Part shown: positions 27,293 through 38,120 of the stretch, piece by piece
How the letters are laid out: every line of letters starts with the position of its first letter
How positions within the stretch are numbered: the first letter of the stretch is position 1
Source of the DNA: Clostridiaceae bacterium
GTDB lineage: Bacteria; Bacillota; Clostridia; Lachnospirales; Lachnospiraceae
Direction: 5' to 3'
DNA: 64,000 nucleotides
Assembly: GCA_902362725.1 (NCBI GenBank)
Contig: CABIXM010000004.1
Span: 96,581 to 160,580, forward strand
Made by a program: the position numbers and the translations under genes
The notes under the pieces: model-generated
Databases searched by the model: none
Seen by the model: only the letters and a program-made list of their open reading frames with translations
What the model was told of the DNA's origin: nothing

Positions 27293-28222
27293 GTGGATGT
27301 TTTAAAGTTTTTGAATGCATTGCCCGGTCCCTGCGCGCAGGGTCTGATCTGGGGTATTATGGCAATTGGTGTGTACATCACCTATAAGGTGTTGGATTTG
27401 GCGGATCTGACGGTAGACGGAACCATGGCTACCGGAGGCGCGGTCTGTATTATGATGATGCAGAGCGGCCATTCCGTATGGATGTCCCTGTTTGTGGCGT
27501 TCCTGGCAGGTATGCTGGCAGGTCTGGTGACCGGTTTATTCCATACAGCCATGGGAATTCCGGCGATTCTGGCAGGAATCTTGACCCAGCTGGGACTCTA
27601 CTCGATCAATCTCCGTATCATGGGGGAAAAGGCAAACCAGGCCCTGGCTTTCGGAAAGTATGACCAGATTGTTTCCCTTCGCTGGGTAAAGGGTGTTCCC
27701 TTCTATCAGAATACCAATTTTGTGGCGGGCGTGTTTGTCCTTTTCATTATCGGAATTCTGTACTGGTTCTTCGGAACAGAGCTGGGCTGCTCCATCCGGG
27801 CGACCGGCAATAATGAGCATATGTCCAGAGCCCAGGGTATCAATACCGATACCAGCAAGATCCTTGGTCTGATGATTTCCAACGGTATCGTGGCTCTGTC
27901 CAGCGGCCTGTATGCCCAGTACAACGGCTTCGCCGACGTCAACGCAGGCCGTGGCGCCATCGTTATCGGACTGGCAGCCGTTATCATCGGAAACGTTATC
28001 TTCGGAAAAATCAGCCGGAACTTCGGCTTTAAGCTCTTTACGGTAGTGCTTGGCGCTATCATTTACTGGATTGTATATCAGCTGGTTATCATGGCAGGCC
28101 TGAACGCCAACGACATGAAGCTGATCTCCGCCCTGGTAGTGGCCGTATTCCTGGCTATCCCGTACCTGAAGGGCAAATATTTTGCAAAACCGGTAAAAAA
28201 GGGAGGTGCGGCAAATGCTTAG
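27293..28222 (+). CDS. trpY: ABC transporter permease (TrpY-like)
   Basis: A 309-residue permease of the COG4120 type, with about eight to nine hydrophobic helices. It includes LPGPCAQGLIWGIMAIGVYI, LTVDGTMATGGAV and GTELGCSIRATGNNEHMSRA, the cytoplasmic coupling loop. The start is GTG 27293 because GGCAGGAGG precedes it with 8-bp spacing. In-frame reading upstream passes through the terminator stem and is unlikely to be translated. The C-terminus overlaps the ATPase gene by 8 bp. Confidence 0.87.
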   Translation: MDVLKFLNALPGPCAQGLIWGIMAIGVYITYKVLDLADLTVDGTMATGGAVCIMMMQSGHSVWMSLFVAFLAGMLAGLVTGLFHTAMGIPAILAGILTQLGLYSINLRIMGEKANQALAFGKYDQIVSLRWVKGVPFYQNTNFVAGVFVLFIIGILYWFFGTELGCSIRATGNNEHMSRAQGINTDTSKILGLMISNGIVALSSGLYAQYNGFADVNAGRGAIVIGLAAVIIGNVIFGKISRNFGFKLFTVVLGAIIYWIVYQLVIMAGLNANDMKLISALVVAVFLAIPYLKGKYFAKPVKKGGAANA

Positions 28223-29012
28223 AGTAGAAAATGTATGGAAGACCTTCAACGCAGGAACCGTAAATGAAAAGACGGCTCTGTCCGGACTGAATCTTCATCT
28301 GAACGAGGGAGATTTCGTTACGGTCATCGGCGGTAACGGAGCGGGAAAATCCACCATGCTGAACGCGGTGGCAGGCGTGTGGCCCGTGGACGAGGGAAAA
28401 ATCTTTATTGACAATGTGGACGTGACAAAGCTTCCGGAGCACAAGCGCGCGGCATATCTTGGACGCGTGTTCCAGGATCCCATGACCGGAACCGCAGCCG
28501 GTATGCAGATTGAGGAAAATATGGCGCTGGCTGCCAGAAGAGGCGCGATGCGCTTTCTGAAGCCGGGCATTACCCAGAAGGAGCGGGAGTATTATAAGGA
28601 ACGCCTGTCAGCCTTGGGACTGGGCCTGGAGGATCGTCTGACCAGCAAGGTCGGCCTTCTGTCCGGCGGACAGAGACAGGCGCTGACCCTTCTGATGGCG
28701 ACCCTAAAGAAGCCGCGGCTTCTGCTCCTGGACGAGCATACCGCAGCTCTGGATCCGAAGACCGCGGCCAAGGTACTGGATGCCACTGACCGCATCGTCG
28801 GCGAGGATCACCTGACTACCCTGATGATCACCCACAATATGAAGGATGCTATCGCCCATGGTAATCGTCTGATCATGATGTACGAGGGCCATGTCATCTA
28901 CGATGTGGCGGGCGAGGAGAAGAAAAATCTGAAGGTATCCGACCTGCTGACCAAATTCGAAGAGGTCAGCGGCGGTGAGTTTGCCAACGACCGGATGATG
29001 CTGACCAACTAG
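28215..29012 (+). CDS. trpZ: ABC transporter ATP-binding protein (TrpZ-like)
   Basis: A 265-residue ATPase of COG1101 type: Walker A GGNGAGKSTMLN (about residue 39), signature LSGGQRQALTLLMA, Walker B LLLLDEHTAALDP and the switch His in MITHN. It ends the three-gene importer operon. ATG 28215 follows GGGAGGTGCGGCAA inside the last codons of the permease gene. Confidence 0.92.
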   Translation: MLRVENVWKTFNAGTVNEKTALSGLNLHLNEGDFVTVIGGNGAGKSTMLNAVAGVWPVDEGKIFIDNVDVTKLPEHKRAAYLGRVFQDPMTGTAAGMQIEENMALAARRGAMRFLKPGITQKEREYYKERLSALGLGLEDRLTSKVGLLSGGQRQALTLLMATLKKPRLLLLDEHTAALDPKTAAKVLDATDRIVGEDHLTTLMITHNMKDAIAHGNRLIMMYEGHVIYDVAGEEKKNLKVSDLLTKFEEVSGGEFANDRMMLTN

Positions 29013-29047
29013 ACAAAGCAGAAAGCGAAGATTCCCTGTTGAAATGG

Positions 29048-29076
29048 TTGACAACGGGTGTCGAACTTGGTAGAAT
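29048..29076 (+). promoter_or_regulatory. SigA-type promoter of ilvN
   Basis: TTGACA (29048-29053) and TAGAAT (29071-29076) have 17-bp spacing. The leader contains the perfect 10-bp stem CTGCGCGGAC/GTCCGCGCAG (29093-29102 with 29112-29121) ahead of the ilvN ribosome binding site. Confidence 0.8.
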
Positions 29077-29148
29077 CAAGAGAAAGATTTGCCTGCGCGG
29101 ACGGGACAACTGTCCGCGCAGCGAACACTTAAAAGGGAAGGGAAAGCT

Positions 29149-29682
29149 ATGAAACGAGTTGTATTTTCTATTCTGGTCGATAATACCTCCGGTGTGTTAA
29201 GCCGCATCGCAGGCCTGTTCAGCCGCCGTGGTTATAATATCGACAGTCTGACGGTTGGCGTAACCGCCGATCCCCGTTATTCCCGTGCTACCGTAGTAGC
29301 CAAGGGCGACGAGATTATTATGCAGCAGATTGAGAACCAGTTGAATAAGCTGGTAGACGTGATTGATATCAAGCGCCTGGAGCCCGAAACTTCTATCTGC
29401 CGCGAGCTGATTATGATTAAGCTGAAGGTCAGTGAGGAGAACCGCCAGTCCCTCATCGCAGTGGCCAATATTTTCCGCGCGAAGATCGTGGATGTGGCCA
29501 AGGAATCCCTGGTCATCGAACTGACCGGCAATCAGTCCAAGGTGGACGCCTTTATCGACCTGTTAAGCGGGTATGAGATTCTGGAGCTGGCGAGAACCGG
29601 TATCACCGGTCTGTCCCGGGGCACCTTCGATGTGAAGATGTACGATGAGGACGGTCGGCTTATGGACTACGATTTCAGCTAA
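29149..29682 (+). CDS. ilvN: Acetolactate synthase small (regulatory) subunit
   Basis: A 177-residue two-domain protein. The N-terminal ACT domain (residues 1-75: LVDNTSGVLSRIAGLFSRRG, then NIDSLTVG) and the C-terminal ALS_ss_C domain (about 80-160) bind valine and activate the catalytic subunit. The large subunit gene ilvB is not adjacent. ilvC follows by about 100 bp. AAGGGAAGGGAAAGCT precedes the ATG. Together with ilvC it serves branched-chain amino acid synthesis. Confidence 0.95.
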   Translation: MKRVVFSILVDNTSGVLSRIAGLFSRRGYNIDSLTVGVTADPRYSRATVVAKGDEIIMQQIENQLNKLVDVIDIKRLEPETSICRELIMIKLKVSEENRQSLIAVANIFRAKIVDVAKESLVIELTGNQSKVDAFIDLLSGYEILELARTGITGLSRGTFDVKMYDEDGRLMDYDFS

Positions 29683-29706
29683 TTTTATTTACGATACTTT
29701 AGGTGA

Positions 29707-30801
<1,095 letters not shown>

Positions 30802-30808
30802 TTAGAAT

Positions 30809-32428
30809 ATGAAGGAATGGAGCAGAAAAGTATATTTAAAATTGCCCCGTCCCTGTGAGGAGGACCACAGATCCATGCAAAAGCGGCTTTTGGCTGCTCT
30901 CAGGGACTGTGGTTCTTTCTATACGGACAAAGAGGCAGATATCCGGATTCGTCCGTTGGTGCTGTCGGAATGTCTGGCGATCTGTGAGCAGGCAGACTGG
31001 CAGGTGACGGCATCGCTTGGCTTTGACGGACGCATCTGGGAGCTGCTGGCGCTGGAGCCAGGAGACACAACGGCGCAGCATTATGGCCTCTGCGCGGATC
31101 TGGGCAGCACCACGATTGTAATGGAACTGGTGGATTTGAATACCGGAGAGACGTTTGCCTCGGAAAGTGTATTCAATCCACAGATCGCCTACGGGGACGA
31201 TATTCTGACCCGTATCTTCTATACCAAGGATCACCCGGAGCGGCGGCGCGAGCTTCAGGAAGTTACGGCGAGGGGCTTTCGGATGCTGATAGAGAAGCTT
31301 TTGGAAAAGACCGGCGTGGACGCGCGGCAGTGCAACATCCTGACTGTGGCAGGCAATACGACCATGATGCATTTCCTGCTGGGGCTGGATGCCTTCGGGG
31401 TTTTTCAGTCGCCCTACGCGGTTCAGACCCTGGAGCCGGAGGTGTGCCGGGGAGCGGAGCTTGGAATTCCGGTACAGGGCTTTGTATACCTTTGTCCGGC
31501 CATGGAGAATTACCTGGGCGGGGATATCATCAGCGGTATGCTGGCCACTGGGATTCCCGACCGGGAGGAGATCAGTGTCTTTCTGGACGTGGGAACCAAC
31601 GGAGAACTGGTGGTAGGCAATCAGGAATTCCTGCTGGCTGGCGCAGGTGCGGCAGGACCGGCCCTGGAGGGCGGTTCGGTACGCACGGGTATGCGGGCGG
31701 AGAACGGCGCGGTAGACAGGGTGATCACAGAGCATGGGCGATTGAAGGTTCATGTGATTGGTGAGACGGAGGCGAAGGGCATCTGCGGCTCCGGTATCGT
31801 GGATCTGCTGGCAGAGCTTTATCTGAATGGCTGGATTGATCTGCGGGGGAGATTTCAGGTAGCGGAAAATCAGATGGAAAAGGAAGACGGCGGGAAGCAG
31901 TTCCGGATTCCAGGTCTCCGAAAGTGTCAGAAAGTAGACGCGGCCTCCGAAAATGATGTGGAGTACGCCATTGAGTACGCGCCGGGGCTCTGCTTCTATC
32001 AGAGCGATATCGACGAGTTCATCCGCACTAAGGCCGCAGCCATGACCATGGTGGAATACATGATGAACCTTATCGGCCTCACCATGGAGGATGTGGGACG
32101 CTTCTATGTGGCCGGAGCTTTCGGCACTCACATTGATAAGGAGTCGGCGGTGACCATCGGCATGTACCCGGATATCGACCGGGACAAAATCATTTCCCCG
32201 GGAAATACGTCCCTGCAGGGCGCGCGGAAGCTGCTGCTGGATCGCGGCCTTAGGGAGAAAGCAGAGGAGAACATCGAACGGATGCAGTACGTCCAGTTTG
32301 GCGCGGTGGAGGAGTTCCTGGAGATCATGCGGGCGGCCCAGGCCATTCCACACACAGATCTGCAGCGGTTTCCAACCGTGGAGCGACGGCTTTTGGAACG
32401 GCAGAAAAAAATAGAAAAAAACTCTTGA
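30809..32428 (+). CDS. RACo-like ASKHA ATPase (DUF4445) lacking its ferredoxin domain
   Basis: A 539-residue protein of the family of reductive activators of corrinoid methyltransferases. After about 90 N-terminal residues, the ASKHA phosphate loop CADLGSTTIVMEL begins. FNPQIAYGDDILTRI, VAGNTTMMHFLLG, FLDVGTNGELVVG, GICGSGIVDLLAELYL and FYVAGAFGTHIDKESAVTIG follow. Canonical RACo begins with a [2Fe-2S] ferredoxin domain with four Cys; no such cluster is present here. The start lies 7 bp after the ilvC stop with a weak ribosome binding site, so translational coupling is likely. No corrinoid protein is encoded nearby, so its partner is unknown. Confidence 0.8.
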   Translation: MKEWSRKVYLKLPRPCEEDHRSMQKRLLAALRDCGSFYTDKEADIRIRPLVLSECLAICEQADWQVTASLGFDGRIWELLALEPGDTTAQHYGLCADLGSTTIVMELVDLNTGETFASESVFNPQIAYGDDILTRIFYTKDHPERRRELQEVTARGFRMLIEKLLEKTGVDARQCNILTVAGNTTMMHFLLGLDAFGVFQSPYAVQTLEPEVCRGAELGIPVQGFVYLCPAMENYLGGDIISGMLATGIPDREEISVFLDVGTNGELVVGNQEFLLAGAGAAGPALEGGSVRTGMRAENGAVDRVITEHGRLKVHVIGETEAKGICGSGIVDLLAELYLNGWIDLRGRFQVAENQMEKEDGGKQFRIPGLRKCQKVDAASENDVEYAIEYAPGLCFYQSDIDEFIRTKAAAMTMVEYMMNLIGLTMEDVGRFYVAGAFGTHIDKESAVTIGMYPDIDRDKIISPGNTSLQGARKLLLDRGLREKAEENIERMQYVQFGAVEEFLEIMRAAQAIPHTDLQRFPTVERRLLERQKKIEKNS

Positions 32429-32453
32429 ACATCAAAAAGAGTTATAGTATAAT
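32425..32453 (+). promoter_or_regulatory. SigA-type promoter 1 upstream of carA
   Basis: TTGAAC (32425-32430) and consensus TATAAT (32448-32453) have 17-bp spacing. The TATAAT lies in the dyad GTTATAGTATAATAAC. Its transcript would meet the terminator at 32469 within about 15 nt. Confidence 0.65.
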
Positions 32454-32468
32454 AACTTCAATTTGAGG

Positions 32469-32514
32469 AAAAAAGACTGGAAATGCGAGTGGGCATGGTA
32501 TGTCTTTTTTTTTT
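32469..32514 (+). terminator. Terminator/attenuator in front of carA
   Basis: AAAAAAGAC (32469-32477) pairs with GTC plus a T-run (32502-32514), with the inner stem ATGC/GCAT. Ten consecutive T follow the stem. It may end the RACo-like transcript and also attenuate promoter 1. Confidence 0.7.
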
Positions 32515-32542
32515 GAGAAAGTATATACAAAGAGACTATAAT
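32513..32542 (+). promoter_or_regulatory. SigA-type promoter 2 of carA
   Basis: TTGAGA (32513-32518) and TATAAT (32537-32542) have 18-bp spacing, starting on the last bases of the terminator's T-run. A start near 32549 would leave a leader of only about 16 nt that still holds GGAACAGGTGG. Confidence 0.6.
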
Positions 32543-32564
32543 TTTGAAAGGAACAGGTGGACGA

Positions 32565-33644
32565 ATGAAAGCTTTTCTGATATTGGAAGACGGACATGTG
32601 TTTACAGGCACCAGCATCGGTTCAGAGCGCGAGGTCGTAAGTGAGATCGTGTTCAATACATCAATGACCGGTTATCTGGAAGTGCTGACCGACCCCTCCT
32701 ACGCGGGACAGGCAGTGGTAATGACTTATCCGTTGATTGGTAATTATGGAATATGTTATGAGGATATGGAGTCCGGACGTCCCTGGCCGGATGGATATAT
32801 TGTTCGGGAGCTTTCTCGCCTTCCTAGCAATTTCAGAAGTACAGATACCATTCAGAATTTCCTGAAAAAATATGATATTCCCGGAATCGCAGGTATTGAT
32901 ACCCGTGCGCTGACCAAGATTTTGCGTGAGAGTGGCACCATGAACGGTATGATTACCACAAAAGAATATGAAAACCTGGACGAGGTACTGCCCCGTTTAA
33001 AGGCATACCGTACCGGTAAGGTGGTCGAAAAGGTTACCTGCAAGGAAAAGTCTGTGATGAAAAATGACGGCTACAAGGTAGCGCTCCTGGACCTTGGCGC
33101 AAAGCGCAACATCGCCCGTTCCCTCCATGAGAGAGGCTGCGAGGTTACGATTTACCCGGCGGGAACCAAGGCAGAGGAAATCATCGCGTCCAATCCGGAC
33201 GGCATCATGCTTTCCAACGGCCCCGGAGACCCCAAGGACTGTGGTCCCATCATCGACGAGGTGCGGAAGCTCTATGAAAGCGACATTCCGATTTTTGCCA
33301 TCTGTCTGGGACATCAGCTGATGGCCCTGGCCACCGGCGCAGACACCTACAAGCTGAAATACGGCCACAGAGGCGGCAATCACCCGGTAAAGGATCTGGA
33401 GACCGGAAGAGTCTATATTTCCTCCCAGAACCACGGCTATGCCGTAGATGTGAACAGCTTGAACCCGGCTGTAGCGACAGCGGCCTTTGAAAATGTCAAT
33501 GACAAAACCAACGAGGGTCTGAAATACACCGGTAAGAACATTTTTACCGTACAGTTCCATCCGGAGGCATGCCCGGGTCCCCAGGATTCCAGCTACCTGT
33601 TTGACCGGTTTATTCGCATGATGGAGGTGAAGAAAAATGCCTAA
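32565..33644 (+). CDS. carA: Carbamoyl-phosphate synthase small subunit
   Basis: A 359-residue glutamine amidotransferase subunit. The N-terminal CarA domain ([33 protein letters not shown]) is followed by a class I glutaminase with the nucleophile Cys in [13 protein letters not shown] and His in FHPEACPGP. It supplies ammonia to CarB for pyrimidine and arginine synthesis. The carB ATG overlaps its last 8 bases. Confidence 0.97.
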   Translation: MKAFLILEDGHVFTGTSIGSEREVVSEIVFNTSMTGYLEVLTDPSYAGQAVVMTYPLIGNYGICYEDMESGRPWPDGYIVRELSRLPSNFRSTDTIQNFLKKYDIPGIAGIDTRALTKILRESGTMNGMITTKEYENLDEVLPRLKAYRTGKVVEKVTCKEKSVMKNDGYKVALLDLGAKRNIARSLHERGCEVTIYPAGTKAEEIIASNPDGIMLSNGPGDPKDCGPIIDEVRKLYESDIPIFAICLGHQLMALATGADTYKLKYGHRGGNHPVKDLETGRVYISSQNHGYAVDVNSLNPAVATAAFENVNDKTNEGLKYTGKNIFTVQFHPEACPGPQDSSYLFDRFIRMMEVKKNA

Positions 33645-36600
33645 GAATCCGTCTATCAAAAAAGTACTTGTCATCGGCTCCGGCCCGATCATCATCGGCC
33701 AGGCAGCCGAGTTCGACTATGCGGGCACCCAGGCCTGCCGTTCCCTGAAGGAGGAGGGCATCGAGGTTGTCCTCTTAAATTCCAACCCGGCTACCATCAT
33801 GACCGATAAGGATATCGCAGATCGCGTATACATCGAGCCGCTGACCGTAGAGGTGGTAGAGCAGCTGATTTTGAAGGAACAGCCCGACAGCGTCCTGCCG
33901 ACTCTGGGCGGCCAGGCGGGACTGAATCTGGCCATGGAGCTGGAGGAGCGTGGCTTCTTAAAGGAGCATAACGTACGTCTCATCGGAACTACTTCCGAGA
34001 CCATCAAGAAGGCCGAGGACCGTCTGGAGTTCAAGAGCACCATGGAGAAAATCGGCGAGCCCGTGGCGGCTTCCGAGGTAGTAAAGGACGTAGAGGCAGG
34101 TATTGCCTTTGCCAATAAAATCGGTTACCCGGTGGTTCTTCGTCCGGCTTACACCCTGGGTGGCAGCGGCGGCGGAATCGCCCACAACCAGGTGGAGCTG
34201 GAGGAGATTCTGGCCAACGGTCTCCGGCTTTCCCGTGTGGGCGAGGTTCTGGTGGAGCGCTGCATTGCAGGCTGGAAAGAGATCGAGTATGAGGTTATGC
34301 GGGACGGCGCCGGCAACTGCATCACCGTATGTAACATGGAAAATATCGACCCGGTAGGCGTACACACCGGCGACAGCATCGTTGTAGCTCCTTCCCAGAC
34401 CCTGGGCGACAAGGAGTACCAGATGCTGCGTACCTCTGCCCTGAATATCATTAGCGAGCTGAACATCACTGGCGGCTGCAACGTTCAGTATGCCCTGCAT
34501 CCGGAGAGCTTCGAATACTGCGTCATCGAGGTAAATCCCCGAGTGAGCCGTTCCTCTGCGCTGGCTTCCAAGGCTACGGGCTACCCCATTGCCAAGGTAG
34601 CGGCTAAGATTGCCCTGGGTTATACCCTGGACGAGATTCCCAACGCCATTACCGGACAGACCAAGGCCAGCTTTGAGCCTATGCTGGACTACTGTGTCGT
34701 GAAGATGCCCCGTCTGCCCTTTGATAAATTTATCAGCGCAAAACGTACCCTGACCACACAGATGAAGGCCACCGGCGAGGTTATGGCCATCTGTAACAAC
34801 TTCGAGGGCGCACTGATGAAGGCCATCCGTTCTTTGGAGCAGCACGTGGACAGCCTGATGTCCTATGATTTTACAAATCTTTCCAGAGAGGAAATCCTGG
34901 ATCAGCTTCATGTGGTGGACGACCGCCGTATCTGGCTGATTGCGGAAGCCATCCGCAAGGGCATTTCCTATGAGGAGATTCATGCCATTACCCAGATTGA
35001 TCTCTGGTTCATTGATAAAATTGCGATTCTGGTGGAAATGGAGCAGGCGCTGAAGAGTGAGCCCCTGACGCCGGAGCTCTTAAAAGAAGCGAAACGGATC
35101 GAGTTCCCGGACAATGTCATTGCCCGCCTGACCGGCAAGACGGAGGAGGAGATTAAAGAGCTCCGTTACGCCAACGGCATCACCGCTGCGTACAAAATGG
35201 TAGATACCTGTGCGGCAGAGTTCGAGGCAAGCACACCCTATTACTACTCTGTATTTGGCAGTGAAAATGAAGTCGTAGAAACAAAAGACCGTAAGAAGGT
35301 ACTGGTTCTGGGCAGCGGCCCCATCCGGATCGGACAGGGTATCGAGTTCGACTTCTGCTCTGTACACTGTACCTGGGCCTTTGCGAAAGAGGGCTATGAG
35401 ACCATCATCATCAACAATAACCCGGAGACGGTAAGTACCGACTTCGATATTGCGGATAAGCTGTATTTCGAGCCGCTGACCCCGGAGGATGTGGAGAGCA
35501 TCGTGCGTCTGGAGAAGCCGGATGGAGCTGTGGTACAGTTCGGCGGACAGACTGCCATCAAGCTGACCGAGGCCCTGATGAAGATGGGCGTGCCCATCCT
35601 GGGAACCTCTGCGGAGAACGTGGACGCGGCAGAGGACCGGGAGCTCTTCGACGAGATTCTGGAGCAGTGTCAGATTCCGAGACCCAAGGGACATACGGTA
35701 TTTACCGCCGAGGAGGCAAAGAAGGCAGCAAACGAGCTGGGCTATCCGGTTCTGGTGCGTCCCTCCTACGTGCTGGGCGGCCAGGGTATGCAGATTGCCA
35801 TCAACGATAAGGACGTGGAGGAATTTATCGGTATCATCAACCGGATTGCCCAGGAGCATCCCATTCTGGTAGATAAGTACCTGCAGGGCAAGGAGATCGA
35901 GGTTGATGCCGTGTGCGACGGCGAGGATATCCTGATTCCGGGTATCATGGAGCATATCGAGCGCGCGGGTATCCATTCCGGAGACAGTATCTCAGTCTAT
36001 CCGGCCAAGAGCATCAGCGATAAGGTGAAGGCTACCATCGAGGAATACACGAAGCGCCTGGCACGGTCCCTGCATGTGATCGGTCTGATTAACATTCAGT
36101 TTATCGCGGTAGGCGACGAGGTATACGTGATCGAGGTAAATCCCCGTTCCAGCCGTACGGTTCCCTATATCAGCAAGGTGACCGGTATTCCGATTGTGCC
36201 GCTGGCTACCAAGGTCATCTTGGGTTACAAGATCAAGGATCTGGGCTATCAGCCGGGCCTTCAGCCGGAGGCAGATTATTATGCGGTGAAGATGCCGGTA
36301 TTCTCCTTTGAGAAGATCCGCGGCGCGGACATCAGCCTGGGACCGGAGATGAAATCCACCGGTGAGTGTCTGGGTATTGCCAAAACCTTCAACGAGGCCC
36401 TTTACAAGGCCTTCCTGGGCGCAGGCATCCGTCTGCCCAAGCATAAAAATATGATTATGACTGTCCGGGACGAGGATAAGGAAGAAGCAGTGGAGATTGC
36501 GAAGCGTTTTGAGGCGCTGGGCTACTGTATCTATGCCACCAAGGGCACCGCAAGAGCACTCATGGAGGCAGACGTCTCCGTGCGCCTGACCAGAAAGCTG

Positions 36601-36834
36601 GAGCAGGAGTCCCCCAATATTCTGGATCTGATTCTGGGCCACAAGATCGACCTGGTTATCGACACGCCCTCCCAGGGTGTAGATCACAGCCACGACGGCT
36701 TTGTCATCCGTAGGAATGCCATTGAGACAGGTGTTAATGTGCTGACAGCGATCGATACCGCCAAGGCTCTGGTAACCAGTCTGGAGAATACGGACGTGAA
36801 GACCTTAAGCCTCATTGATATTGCAACGATTTAA
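33637..36834 (+). CDS. carB: Carbamoyl-phosphate synthase large subunit
   Basis: 1,065 residues with the duplicated ATP-grasp architecture. The two halves start with [20 protein letters not shown] and [20 protein letters not shown] (about residue 555), each followed by an ATP-grasp domain ([14 protein letters not shown] and [14 protein letters not shown]). The C-terminal MGS-like allosteric domain (about residues 935-1065) carries the IDTPSQG motif. Full length and intact. Confidence 0.98.
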   Translation: MPKNPSIKKVLVIGSGPIIIGQAAEFDYAGTQACRSLKEEGIEVVLLNSNPATIMTDKDIADRVYIEPLTVEVVEQLILKEQPDSVLPTLGGQAGLNLAMELEERGFLKEHNVRLIGTTSETIKKAEDRLEFKSTMEKIGEPVAASEVVKDVEAGIAFANKIGYPVVLRPAYTLGGSGGGIAHNQVELEEILANGLRLSRVGEVLVERCIAGWKEIEYEVMRDGAGNCITVCNMENIDPVGVHTGDSIVVAPSQTLGDKEYQMLRTSALNIISELNITGGCNVQYALHPESFEYCVIEVNPRVSRSSALASKATGYPIAKVAAKIALGYTLDEIPNAITGQTKASFEPMLDYCVVKMPRLPFDKFISAKRTLTTQMKATGEVMAICNNFEGALMKAIRSLEQHVDSLMSYDFTNLSREEILDQLHVVDDRRIWLIAEAIRKGISYEEIHAITQIDLWFIDKIAILVEMEQALKSEPLTPELLKEAKRIEFPDNVIARLTGKTEEEIKELRYANGITAAYKMVDTCAAEFEASTPYYYSVFGSENEVVETKDRKKVLVLGSGPIRIGQGIEFDFCSVHCTWAFAKEGYETIIINNNPETVSTDFDIADKLYFEPLTPEDVESIVRLEKPDGAVVQFGGQTAIKLTEALMKMGVPILGTSAENVDAAEDRELFDEILEQCQIPRPKGHTVFTAEEAKKAANELGYPVLVRPSYVLGGQGMQIAINDKDVEEFIGIINRIAQEHPILVDKYLQGKEIEVDAVCDGEDILIPGIMEHIERAGIHSGDSISVYPAKSISDKVKATIEEYTKRLARSLHVIGLINIQFIAVGDEVYVIEVNPRSSRTVPYISKVTGIPIVPLATKVILGYKIKDLGYQPGLQPEADYYAVKMPVFSFEKIRGADISLGPEMKSTGECLGIAKTFNEALYKAFLGAGIRLPKHKNMIMTVRDEDKEEAVEIAKRFEALGYCIYATKGTARALMEADVSVRLTRKLEQESPNILDLILGHKIDLVIDTPSQGVDHSHDGFVIRRNAIETGVNVLTAIDTAKALVTSLENTDVKTLSLIDIATI

Positions 36835-36860
36835 GTGAGAATAGAGTGATAAAATAGTAG

Positions 36861-36891
36861 AAAGGACTTTCCGGGAAGGAGAGTCCTTTTT
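36861..36891 (+). terminator. Intrinsic terminator after carB
   Basis: AAAGGACT (36861-36868) pairs with AGTCCTTT (36882-36889) and is followed by TTG. It lies 27 bp past the carB stop. Confidence 0.75.
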
Positions 36892-36924
36892 GCAGCTGTG
36901 GGAAAAGTCCATAATCTCAATTTA

Positions 36925-36942
36925 CTCCTCGAATTCGAGGAG
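36925..36942. promoter_or_regulatory. 18-bp perfect palindrome
   Basis: CTCCTCGAATTCGAGGAG is its own reverse complement. It lies about 80 bp upstream of the nnrD promoter, in a 250-bp gene-free stretch. It could be an operator for a dimeric regulator; no other copy was seen. Confidence 0.4.
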
Positions 36943-37019
36943 CTTAGGAAACAGGACACGAAGGAAGCTTAATCGTATGCGATTCGAGGCGGTTAAACAG
37001 AAGGAAAAGTACACAGAGG

Positions 37020-37048
37020 TTCACAGTCCGGAAAGTTTGTGCTACAAT
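37020..37048 (+). promoter_or_regulatory. Promoter of nnrD
   Basis: TTCACA (37020-37025) and TACAAT (37043-37048) have 17-bp spacing, 36 bp before the ATG. Confidence 0.6.
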
Positions 37049-37083
37049 GGATACAGATTTTTTCGGAAAAAGGCGGTGGGCGT

Positions 37084-38064
37084 ATGGAAAAGCAGATTTT
37101 TACAAAGGAACTGGCAGCAAAGCTTCTTCCGGTACGGAACCCGGACGGTCACAAGGGTGATTTTGGACGGGTCAGTATCACGGGCGGAAGTGTAGGCTTT
37201 ACAGGCGCTCCGGTACTGGCAGCTTATGGCGCAGCCCGCAGTGGAAGCGGGTTGGTGTTCTTGGGGGTGCCCGAACCGGTATACCCTATCGTGGCGGGGC
37301 ACTGTCTGGAAGTGATGCCGTCGCCGCTGCCTGCAGCCCGCGGGAAGATTTCCAAGGACGCTTTTTTCCCGATTCTGGAGCGGTTGAACAGCTGCGACGC
37401 CGGGCTTCTGGGGCCGGGACTGGGACGCTCCCAGGAGTTGCCAAAGTTGATAAGTAAAATTCTGGAAGAAACAGAGACGCCGCTGATTCTGGACGCGGAC
37501 GGGCTGTATGCCATTAAGGATCGAAAGGATGTACTGCGGAAGCGGGCGGAAAAAGGATTGCTTACGATTCTGACGCCCCATGAGGGAGAATTTCACTATC
37601 TGGGCGGTGAACTGGCGGCTGGCCGGGAAACGGCGGCGCTGGATTTTGCAAAGGAATACGGCTGTATCCTGGTACTGAAGGGGCCGGGAACCGTGACCGC
37701 ATTGCCGGACGGAAGCTGTTATGTGAATCCTACCGGGAATAACGGGATGGCCAAGGGAGGCAGCGGGGACGTGCTGGGCGGCATGATTCTGGGGCTGCTG
37801 GGACAACTGGTGGCTGCGCACAAAAATGACGGAAAGTACACAGGTAATTCTATACGGACAGAGGCAATAGAACAGGCACAGAAAGAAAGCTCATTTTTGA
37901 AAGAAACCGGACGTATGACAGCCCTGGCTGTTTATCTTCACGGCCTGGCCGGAGATCTGGCCCGGACAGAACTTGGCGAGTACGGTATGCTGCCCTCAGA
38001 TCTGACTGCGCGGATCCCGGCGGCAATTCTGGAGCTTCAGAAGAATCAATTGCATCATTTTTAA
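37084..38064 (+). CDS. nnrD: ADP-dependent NAD(P)H-hydrate dehydratase
   Basis: A 326-residue protein of the YjeF C-terminal (ribokinase-like) fold that repairs hydrated NAD(P)H. It has HKGDFGRVSITGGSVGFTGA, LLGPGLGRS, LDADGLYAI, TPHEGEF and the catalytic NGMAKGGSGDVLGG. There is no N-terminal epimerase (NnrE) domain, so it is a stand-alone dehydratase. An insertion rich in polar residues (about 250-280) separates the last helices. ATG 37084 follows AGGCGGTGGGCGT. Confidence 0.92.
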   Translation: MEKQIFTKELAAKLLPVRNPDGHKGDFGRVSITGGSVGFTGAPVLAAYGAARSGSGLVFLGVPEPVYPIVAGHCLEVMPSPLPAARGKISKDAFFPILERLNSCDAGLLGPGLGRSQELPKLISKILEETETPLILDADGLYAIKDRKDVLRKRAEKGLLTILTPHEGEFHYLGGELAAGRETAALDFAKEYGCILVLKGPGTVTALPDGSCYVNPTGNNGMAKGGSGDVLGGMILGLLGQLVAAHKNDGKYTGNSIRTEAIEQAQKESSFLKETGRMTALAVYLHGLAGDLARTELGEYGMLPSDLTARIPAAILELQKNQLHHF

Positions 38065-38120
38065 AGCGGGAAAAAGAAAGATATATATATAAAAATCAGA
38101 CAGCAAAAGAGGAAAACATA

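Noticed and set aside
30836..32353. 505-codon frame antisense to the RACo-like gene
   Set aside because: The sense protein has clear ASKHA motifs; the antisense product is low in recognisable features and is a GC-driven shadow.
36890..37195. 101-codon frame between carB and nnrD
   Set aside because: It crosses the terminator, palindrome and nnrD promoter and overlaps nnrD in another frame; no ribosome binding site.
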